The notes under the pieces are model-generated. The model searched no databases and was not told where the DNA came from. It saw only the letters and a list, made by a program, of their open reading frames with translations. This document shows, in pieces, positions 53,501 through 62,000 of a DNA stretch of 62,000 nucleotides. Within the stretch, counting starts at the first letter, position 1. Every line of letters begins with the position of its first letter. The position numbers and the translations under genes are program-made. This stretch comes from Chrysomallon squamiferum (Eukaryota; Mollusca; Gastropoda; Neomphalida; Peltospiridae), in contig CM022665.1 of NCBI GenBank assembly GCA_012295275.1, positions 28,484,446 to 28,546,445 on the forward strand. The letters are read 5' to 3'.

Positions 53501-54405
53501 ATATATGTGCTAAGAGAAAAATATATTTTTCAAAGAAATTCATTTAAAATAATGTAAGTTCTCCAACAAAGAATTGTTTTTTCTTCCATTTTTGAATTAA
53601 TCGCGTTACTTATATTAAAAAAGCGTTCATTTGTTTTTATTGTTTTAACTTGTTATAATTTTAGCGGCATCTGGAAGCTCAGTTTGATAATTAAATGTTT
53701 ATTCTTGCACTGAAGTGATCCGAAACTGTTTATTGGAAGATAACATCATAATGACGTAACCATTTCGTCAGAGTAACTATATTAAAATATGAGAATGAAC
53801 AAAACATACGTTGATTAGCAGACATAACAATCCGAACTTCCATGCTAGAAGCAGCGATATGAACGATTCGAAAGTACATTCGAATATCAGTCACAATGAA
53901 AGTATTTGGTCAGTTTAATTTTATTTGACTTCATTTAAATTTTATAATAATACCAAGTTGACTGTCATTTATTCGGCATGACTGGGACCTGCAGGTTGCC
54001 GGATAATTTCCAGTACACTTAATTCAGCTACTCACCATCTCATCCTTCTTTTGAAATATCTTTAAATACTGCTATGGAGATGGGTGTTGTTTTTTTTTTT
54101 GTTTGTTTTTTCTCCTGCATGTTCAACCGTATTTTTTTATCGACAATGTACGGTGTTCGCACTTCACGCAACTAGAAGCATTTCATTTATTCCATGCTTG
54201 AAACCATGCTTAGGTTAAAAGTTGCCAGGTTTTAACAATAATGGGAGAAAAACAAACTGGGATCTTGTCTGTTTGCAAGTGATGCAAACAGCATTTACGG
54301 ATAAGAAGCGCCATTAAACATTAGCAATAAGTTCGTGCGGTAATTATCATCATCACCATCATCATCTTCATCATGTTTAATATGTGAGTAATTGTAATAT
54401 TTCAG

Positions 54406-55197
54406 GAAAGATCATGTGCGACAGGAACTGACATCACAGTTAATAAAATGGCCATATAAATGGGGGTTTCTGATCGGTGAATATGACAAGGTAAATATTT
54501 TATATACAATGTCTAAATGACTTCCTGATCGGAAACTAAACAGACGAACCGTACTAAAACTGCAAGTAAGACAATAAAAGTCATTAAAAATACATTATAA
54601 GATTCTGTCTAGAGCAGGGAAATTATTAAATCAATTTGAAAAAAAAAAAAAAAAAAAAAAAAAATCACATCTTACTTATTAAAGTTGATGTGGTTCTTAA
54701 GGACAATCCATTTTTAATTTTTCTGTTACTACTAAACCAGTGCCAGTAACGTATTAAAGATAACGTAAACTATAATCATCAATTATGTATCTGTTGTCAT
54801 GATGAATAACTTTGATTATTGATATTACTCACAATGAAACTTATCAGTCACTTGTACTTACATGTAAACTTTTATTATTTACTAAATGGCACAGTCAGTG
54901 TATATATTTATTACCACTCATCTTTATTAGCTCAACAGAGAACTGGACACAAGAGAGCCTCCAGATGACTCAGAAGAGGTAGAATGGAGAATATCAGGAG
55001 ACATTAGGCTTCCACCAATCCCACAAATCCGTACATTAAAAGAAGGCAGAAAGAAATTTCCAGAAACAACATCTGGGTTGATTGGTTGGAAAGCTCAGAA
55101 GGATCTGAAGCTTCATAGTTATCTGTGGTGGCAAAAAACGAAAGGAAGTACATCTCTGTTGAAACAGCTGGGCTGGCCTATAGATGCGTCACCATAG
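54406..55197 (+). CDS. CIMIP1/C20orf85-like ciliary microtubule inner protein, 3' exons
   Basis: Two exons: 54406-54490 (acceptor ATATTTCAG, donor GACAAG|GTAAAT) and 54931-55197 (acceptor TTTATTAG, stop TAG). They give 117 residues, from KDHVRQELTSQ to GWPIDASP. Family signatures match human C20orf85 in order: a WPYKWGFL block (WPQNWGFL in human), a P-rich middle, FPETTSGLIGWKA (PQTTQGFIGW in human), and a short LLKQLGWP end (ELCWP in human). In vertebrates this protein lies inside axonemal doublet microtubules and its gene is expressed in ciliated cells. The human protein is 137 aa, so 20-30 N-terminal residues including the DEIWK block are missing here. It is convergent with EIF1AD, with stop codons 0.9 kb apart. 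Confidence 0.75.
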
Positions 55198-55349
55198 ATT
55201 AGTTATGGTTGAATGGGCTAAAACGGTTGATTAAAATATGTGTAAGCCAATATACAGCAATAACAACTATGTTCCTTGTATTAAAAAATAACATTCCAAC
55301 ATGTATTATGATCATTTGGTTTGTGCATATAGTGATATAACTAAAATGG

Positions 55350-55364
55350 AATAAATTTAATAAA
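55350..55364 (+). terminator. Polyadenylation signals of the CIMIP1-like gene
   Basis: Two AATAAA hexamers (55350-55355 and 55359-55364) lie about 150 bases past the stop codon. Confidence 0.6.
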
Positions 55365-56090
55365 AATGGCATTTAAATGCAGCATGGATTTTATTGGTGT
55401 TATTTATACCTTTAGAACAACAAGAGACATCAGTTTTTCTATTATAATGATATTGTACCAACAACAAACAAACACGAATATATAATACAATATTCAACAC
55501 AAAAGTAAGACAAAAATTAATTTCTGTTTTTATTCCAAATAATATTTAATATAGAAAAACATTAACAGTTTGTTTTTATCTTTAAAAAAGCCCCAACAAC
55601 AAGAAATAAACACCAAAAAAAAGTTTAAAAAAATGTATGTATGTATATATATATAATATATGAATCCAACATTAAAAAACCCATTTAAAATTGATAAGAA
55701 GTAATGTTGTTTAAGTTGTACTGTTGATAACAAGTTATTTAAAATTTCAGTAATGAATATTAGGAAATGTTTTTGACACAAGAACAATTCATTCAAATAA
55801 AAGATTTCAAAGGAAACTTGTTCATTAATGTAAACCCTGCCTCCTCTGAACTGTAGAGATTTACAAATAGAAGACACTGAACTTATCTAATACAGCTTCA
55901 GTCTGATAATTAATCTGGAATCCCATCTTATCCAACTATAAGTGAATAACACTAATCTGATAATGAATATTAATCCTGTCGTATCCAAACTTTAGTGACT
56001 TGTAGAATAAGACAGTGAAATAAACAAGTTCAGAGTCATCTGATAATGAAAGTTAATCCTGTGGTTGTTTGAATGGTATACTGTAATTTG
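55365..56090 (-). other. EIF1AD 3' UTR and tail-to-tail spacer
   Basis: No coding exon. AATAAA on the minus strand at 55529-55534 is a likely polyadenylation signal for EIF1AD. The open frame on the minus strand at 55530-55877 has no recognisable content. Confidence 0.5.
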
Positions 56091-58408
56091 TCATCTGTCA
56101 CCCTGTTTGAGATCTTCCTCCGAGTCTGTGCTTGACTCTGATTCATACACTACGTGAGGTCTGTTCGTATTGACAACCATGTCACCTATATCTTCATCTG
56201 AATCATCACTTGGAGGTAGCATGTTGCGTGGTATAATTTCAGTGGTTATGTCACTTTTGTCTTGAAAAGATGCTGGCCTAAGTAATAAAAATGGAAAATA
56301 AGAAACAGTAACAAGTATTTTCCAATTAATTTATATATTTTGAAATTATGTAGCTACAAGGTGATGTTCCTAAAATCAGCAAAATTGGGACCAGGGCCAT
56401 GCCAACTAACAAGTTAATAAGTTAACTTTATCTGTTATACTCAAAACTTTATTCTTCATTTTCATAACTGTACAACTTTTAGGATTTTGGATGCCTACTT
56501 TAGGAACATCAACTTGAATATTAAAAAATATACCGACTATTTTTTTTCAAATTAACCAAATCTCATGAAACTTGAAGAAATATATCTTTCAAAAAGTGAA
56601 GAAAAAAACAACCGGAAACATTTCAAAGTTCTACTTGCACTAGCAATAATTTAAAATGTGATGTAGACTGAATGATTCAGACTGCAAAAGTAAATCAGTC
56701 ATACTCTCACGGAAGGTAAAACTGATTCAATTATATCACAAGTCTGCTGATGTGTCCTATGCTGTTAAACATTGACAGGGCATACATAGTATTAATATAA
56801 AGATTATAATTTTCACAAAGAGTCAATTTAACTTCTTTCTTTCTTTTTCTTTCCTTTTCATGATGGTTTAATTCAATATTTAACAAATAAGAATAATAAG
56901 CTTACGATTTTCCTTTTGGGATATTTACCAAATCATTTGTCCAAAACTATAATTATGAACACAATGACAGAACATATGTAAATATTTATTAAATAGAGAT
57001 GGTAATACTGACAGCTGAGACATAATTTTAATCATTTGAATGTCAATAAATTGACAATGATTTGTATGTTTACAGACTGTTAACAGTCCATCCCAGAAAT
57101 ATTCATTTTATACTTTGTAAAAATTACCAAACTTTTAAAATATTAATTAAGATGAAATAAAGAATACATTATGCACTTATTACCATAAGCCTTCATTCTG
57201 GATATGCTTTATTTGATCCTTATACAGAATGCTGATTATCTCCCCCTTTACTCTGTCTCCTTCTTCTATTGGCTCCACTATAACAAAATCACCTATATAA
57301 AAGATATAACAATATTTATAATCTGAAAAAAATATAAAATCAAAAGCTATATTGCTGAAATCATGATACATATTGTATATTCATTGTTTTTTCTCTTCCA
57401 TATTGTAAATTAATGTAAATATACAACTTAAAATAGATTAGTAGACAATCCTGAAATTTACTATTCTTTGTTTGAGAGTATCTTTTAATTCTTTAACAAT
57501 AGACCAGCACTATGCAAACCATTTATAACCTTGTGTGTCTAGTGCAGAGACTAATTATAAATTATATAAGAGAATTTAGACATTTTTACATATTATTATT
57601 CTCAAGGATATTTTTTATTTTTTTAAAACATTTATTATAAAAAAGATTTCATGCAATATCTAAAATTCAGCTTATTTACAATATATTTTGATAAAAATTT
57701 GATAAAATTTATTATTGCAGTTGATGGTCAAACACATTCAAAATATTTGTTTAAAATGGCCATTTTTGGCTATTTTATTTACTGGGTCAAATTTAAGATG
57801 ATTAAAAATGTATTTCTGACAAATTTGATTTTTAATTTGACAACAATAACAACCATTACTCAAAGCATTTCATGTTATGTGGCAATTTTTTTTGGAAAAT
57901 TAGATTCTACCCCTTTTAATCCAAACATTCTTCCTGAATTTGGTTGGCATAGAAACAAGGAACTTCTGTTCTCCAGCAGTTTCAACTTCGTGCAGATTGT
58001 TTCCCCTGCTAGCAGTTATCTGTAAGAAACAGAATGAAAAATAACATTTATTTTATGTTTTTATTTCTTGATGTCATTTGCTTAGAACTTTTTTATTACT
58101 GTTTTTTGTTTAAAAAATAAACCAAAAATAATTATATTTAATATTTAGAACTGAAAAAAAAAAAAAAATTAAAAATCTATTTTAAAATATATTTTCACTT
58201 CATTAACAAAATACTCTTATGCAAATTTAGTAAAAATGAAAAAAGAAATTGAAAGCTATAATAAATGTAAGAAAGAATATTGGTTTGTTTCAACAAATGT
58301 TTTAAATTATAAAATGCTTACCTTCACAATTTCCTGGTTCCCTTGTGGAATAACAAATTCATTGAGGACTTCCCGAGTTACATGTTTTCTCTTTGTTGCC
58401 TTTGACAT
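56091..58408 (-). CDS. EIF1AD: EIF1AD, eIF1A-domain nuclear protein, 163 aa, complete
   Basis: Exons on the minus strand are 58322-58408, 57911-58019, 57184-57292 and 56091-56277. They join in phase to 492 nt. The protein starts [15 protein letters not shown] (basic, nuclear-signal-like). The S1/OB-fold eIF1A domain, about residues 15-100, carries [39 protein letters not shown] and [20 protein letters not shown]. An acidic tail follows ([19 protein letters not shown], ending [15 protein letters not shown]), which parallels DLFVNTNRR...ESEEE in human. The human protein is 165 aa, so this copy is full length. In vertebrates it is a nuclear eIF1A-like protein (haponin) implicated in late 40S ribosomal subunit maturation. 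The start is supported by the family N-terminus. Confidence 0.96.
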
Positions 58409-61127
58409 ACTTTTGTTCAGTGTAAGATGTAATTATCTACAATGATACCATAATTTTTTTTTATTTTAATAAGATGTAAGTTGTTAGCTGTAAAAAGACC
58501 CATAATAATTTGCAATTATTTATTATGATTAATCATTGTGATAAATATTTGTTTAACAATAACATTTTCTATGTTTATGGCTGTTATATGTATGCATTTT
58601 AGAGAAGGAAATTGTAAAATATTTTTTTTTTTATGAGAAAGGAGTTCTGCTGCTATCACTTAATATGCAACATTCAGTAATATACATTATTCTCCATGTT
58701 CAACTTCTGAAGAAACCACAGCATGCACTATGACAAAAAAAAAAAAAAATAATAATAATAAAGTTGTCCAGTTGTATGAAAACATAGTAATATTATCAAA
58801 TGTAAACCACCAGTTGACAACTGTACAGTAAAAGAAAACAAATAATGTGAGAATGAAAAAGTAACCTAGTTGCACCATATGCCCTAAATTTTCCATGGAA
58901 AAAGAAGAAGAAGAAAAACCTTATTTTTAATTGACTTTATATTCAAAAAAACAAAACGTACTGAATATTAGGCATTAATCAGTGGGAAGATTTTTAAAGT
59001 ATATTTCAGATAATGTTATAATGTTTACAGTCACCTAACGGTGTAACACTGTATATTCATCACATGATCTTTTTCTGTTCTCAAATGTAGACAAAATATG
59101 TATGGTTTAGCCGGGCACTGAATTATGAATAGCCAATGAATGTATCAAATGTAACAACAGTAAAATAAAATAATTTAGTAAGTAAAATAAAAATTCAGAG
59201 GTTTTAATAATTAATAATTAATTACAAAATAAACTTATTGCATTTAATATGGCAACAGCAGTCGCGATTAAGAACGAAGAAGGACACCATTCTGGTTTGC
59301 ATCAAGCCACGCTCTTTTTTTCCTCCCCCCCAAACAAAAACAAAAAAAACATTAAAAAAAAACAATCAGTGTAACCTGACTACTGACTAGGCCTACAAAA
59401 ATGATTAAAAATCATTATCACGTTAGATGACATTACATATAAATATATGGCTTTCGGAAAAAATGATTAATATATTAACACACCTGCTGCATAAGCATTA
59501 AAGAAAATAACAGATCTGCGGGAAAGGAAACGAAATTGTTCTTGAGTCTGGACTGGTTCTCGCTGGTAAATACAACAAAATGTAAAGATAGAATATTAAC
59601 AGGAACCGTAACTCTGTACCACACATTAAATAGTCTCGGTTTAATTTTTTTTGGTCGTCATTTTATTTATCTATTATTATTTGTGCGTGTGTGCGTTTAC
59701 TATGTATGTATGCTTGATATCACTGTATAAATTATTCATAACCAGCTGGCAGTATTATTATTTATTTATTCTATAGACTCAGTTATTAATATAATAAAAA
59801 ACAGCCTTTTAAAGTCGTATGTACTTTAAAAAATCCTTATCCATTTTACACTCTATTAAGACAGCCTCTCGGAGCACATTTTACTGAATTTTCTAAACAT
59901 TTTTATCATTACTGGTTTCTAAACATTTCAAGTTCAGATGGCTAGTGATCAGTCGCACATTTTCTTATGGCTTCAACCCAGTTAACAGTGACCATTTCTA
60001 GACTTAATAAATGGACAATAATGCATTCAAAAAAAATCAAGTTTTATTACCATGTGAAAATCACAAATACCTAAAAGACTAACTCTATGTATTTGTCCTT
60101 CTACTTAATTGAAACATGAACCCTGCAGATCAAAGCATACACATCACTCATCAAAATCAGTTTCATGAATATACACTGAACTAAATGCAGTTGAAAGTAA
60201 TCAAAGGAAAAATAAAATAAAACCAACAAAAAACTTCAACAAGACTGCAAATATCTATTTATTTTCTGTAATAAGAACAATGAACTAATGATAGAAACAT
60301 TGTATTGGTAAACTAAATATGATGAAGTACAGAAATAAATCATAGTTTAAAGGTACTAAGCAGATATTTATTGCAGAATGAGTTAGGAAATGGGTTGCAA
60401 TACATTTATTTGTGGTCATTTTCAATTTATTCAAGAACAATAATCAAATTTACATTATGAAGTAAAAATAATTATTTTTCCCAAAACAAACTATTATCTG
60501 TATAACAGAAAGGTTAGTTTTCAAATGAAAAGATGCAACCATACACATTTCCCCGACTTTTGTAATGAAACAAAAGCTTTTATTCTTCAGTGGCTTCACA
60601 GTACAATTCAATGCATCAAAACAATATATTGAATTGTAGCATTTTCTTACTATCTTTATTTACATTAAATGATAATTAACCTATACATGTCAGCTCATCT
60701 AGATAAAAATTTAGCAGTTATTATATTTCACAAATTAAAAATGTTCTCTCCTCATGAGATACCGATCTTCGGTCTTTCTCCTTCTGATCACTTTTGATTA
60801 TTTTTACTGTTCTTGTTGTCCAAAGAATCTCAAGCTAAAAATGACGCATTTATCTTATTGACAGTAAAATAATAAAAATATTTAATTGATATCATTTCAG
60901 TTGTTTTCTTTTATAAAAATGTATATTACTACTGCATATTTTTTTGACTAGTTTTTAACAATCAAAATAATTGTTATAATTAAAACTTCTAATTCTTTCT
61001 TTTTAAATAAAATCTACTAAAATTATTATAGTGTTACCATGTAAACAAACACAAAATATTAACGTACAAACTTGAAACCAATGTCAGAAATTTTAAAATG
61101 TCAAATTAAATCAGCTGAATGTGATGT
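58409..61127. other. EIF1AD upstream region and BANF1 3' UTR
   Basis: No certain gene. EIF1AD's promoter should lie here; GC-richer islands are at 59250-59330 and 59500-59580. The first contains a short plus-strand frame (MATAVAIKNEEGHHSG..., from 59250) and the second a plus-strand exon-like piece bounded by AATAACAG and CTCGCTG|GTAAAT (about 59511-59561). Neither was recognised. Minus-strand AATAAA signals at 60579-60584 and 60043-60048 are candidate BANF1 3' ends. Confidence 0.4.
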
Positions 61128-61669
61128 TCACAAAAAGGCATCAGTCCATTCTTTCAAACAATTAGAACAATCCTTTGACTGTTTAGCATTGGCTCCAGTT
61201 ACTTCCTTTAACCATTCCTCAAACAGCTCTTGATTTTTTTTCAGGATCAGAAAATGTCCAAGGACAATATAAGCCTGAAAAAAAAAAAATATATATATAT
61301 AATAATAATAATAAATTTGTATATGTTTCATACCCTGTTTTAACTGAGTATTTGTCAGTTATATATAATTTATATATTATTAGTAGTGTTTTTATAACTG
61401 TTAGAAATTAATGATTAAAAATGTGTAACAAAAGCTAAGAAACCAAATAAAAATAAATTCAGAAATGTTCTAGCTTTTTAATGTTATTGATTTACAAAAA
61501 TATGACAAATGCAGTTATAATGAAGTTATGTATAATGTTATACCTTGTCAAAACCTTCTGTTACAAGACGTTCACCTAGAACTTTACCAATTCCTGCAAG
61601 CTCAGTAACTGGTTTCTCACCCATAGGCTCGCCAACAAAATTCCTGTGTTTTTGTGATGTTGATGACAT
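61128..61669 (-). CDS. BANF1: BANF1, barrier-to-autointegration factor, 90 aa, complete
   Basis: Two exons on the minus strand, 61544-61669 (42 codons, donor GACAAG|GTATAA) and 61128-61274 (49 codons with the stop, acceptor TTTTTCAG), join in phase 0. The protein reads [20 protein letters not shown]..., then the helix-hairpin-helix [32 protein letters not shown] and [20 protein letters not shown], ending FL. Human BANF1 is 89 aa with the same order. BAF is a small dimer that bridges double-stranded DNA and binds LEM-domain proteins, shaping chromatin and the nuclear envelope after mitosis. An acceptor at 61693 (ATTATTTCAG) suggests an upstream non-coding exon, so the inverted repeat at 61738-62000 probably sits in its 5' intron. 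Confidence 0.97.
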
Positions 61670-61737
61670 TTTTCTGTCCAAAAATTTCAATGCTGAAATA
61701 ATTAACAATATTTAAACCAGAAAAGTATCTCTTCCAT

Positions 61738-62000
61738 TTATTACTTTGAAAAATTAATATTTCATACAATCATAATGACTAATTTAATGATTATATAATT
61801 ATTTTTAACGAACCAAAATCTAAGTTCATAAGTATGACTGATAAATATTATTAACCGTTAAATTACAAACTGCAAAAATAATAAAAAATTAAAATATCAA
61901 TCATACTTATGATCTTAGATTTTGGTTCGTTAAAAATAATTATATAATCATTAAATAAGTCATTATGATTGTATGAAATATTAATTTTTCAAAATAATAA
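61738..62000. mobile_element. Near-perfect inverted repeat, 100-bp arms, at the window edge
   Basis: The left arm, 61738-61837, and right arm, 61901-62000, are reverse complements at 97 of 100 positions, with a 63-base spacer. The mismatches I count are C/T near the outer end, A/T in GACTAATTT versus GACTTATTT, and T/A in AAGTTCATA versus AAGATCATA. The right arm reaches the last base, so the repeat may extend further. A foldback or MITE-type non-autonomous element, or a recent inverted duplication, would explain it. No transposase or target-site duplication is visible. Confidence 0.85.

Larger units (their letters stand above)
48785..54405. other. Intron or intergenic stretch with repeats and a homeodomain-site cluster
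   Basis: No certain exon. It holds (GTAT)n/(GT)n at 49060-49262, poly-T stretches, a cryptic (AGT/AGC)n block at 50695-50820, an (AT)n run near 52000-52040, a GC-richer island with GGATTA sites (52200-52490), (AAT)n at 52637-52680 and (GT)n-(CTGT)n-(CT)n at 53377-53505. The phrase GCACTGAARTGRTCCGAA occurs twice, at 53294 and 53708. Confidence 0.45.

Noticed and set aside
57651-58025. 124-codon plus-strand frame
   Set aside because: Antisense to EIF1AD exon 2 and its intron; no homology seen.

Overview
The window is animal nuclear DNA. Genes are split by GT-AG introns, the background is very AT-rich, simple-sequence repeats are dense ((GA)n, (CA)n, (ATT)n), and every recognisable protein is metazoan. 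No operons, prokaryotic signals or CRISPR arrays are visible. Protein content and repeat style suggest an invertebrate, plausibly a spiralian such as a mollusc, but I cannot name the species.

Layout. (1) 1-3.8 kb, minus: a leucine-rich-repeat plus fibronectin-III membrane protein, open to the left window edge, with an inferred non-coding first exon near a CCAAT-containing, GC-richer promoter. (2) 7.2-27.5 kb, plus: 30 exons giving the last 1,462 codons of the autophagy lipid-transfer protein ATG2. About 500-600 N-terminal residues, including the Chorein domain, are not visible. (3) 30.1-32.9 kb: mostly non-coding, with a few unexplained short exon-like pieces and a fragment resembling a transposon end. 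(4) 33.0-41.1 kb, minus: a complete four-exon gene for a divergent homeodomain protein (496 aa), with three small upstream ORFs in its leader and long repeat-rich introns. (5) 41-54 kb: a non-coding landscape holding several GC-richer islands, paired CRE/YY1-like motifs and a cluster of GGATTA-type homeodomain sites. These could be regulatory DNA for the homeobox gene, but that is inference. (6) 54.4-55.2 kb, plus: the 3' part of a CIMIP1/C20orf85-like ciliary microtubule inner protein gene, with one tentative upstream exon at 48.7 kb. (7) 56.1-58.4 kb, minus: complete EIF1AD. (8) 61.1-61.7 kb, minus: complete BANF1 (barrier-to-autointegration factor). (9) 61.7-62.0 kb: a near-perfect inverted repeat with 100-bp arms running to the window end.

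The genes do not form one pathway. ATG2 moves lipid to growing autophagosomes, the homeobox protein is a transcription factor, CIMIP1 is axonemal, EIF1AD is linked to ribosome biogenesis, and BANF1 binds chromatin and the nuclear envelope. From memory, EIF1AD and BANF1 are also neighbours in human, so that linkage may be ancient. I found no new multi-gene system. The most unusual items are the homeobox gene, the strand arrangement of the LRR gene and ATG2, the terminal inverted repeat, and the CRE/YY1 and GGATTA motif clusters.
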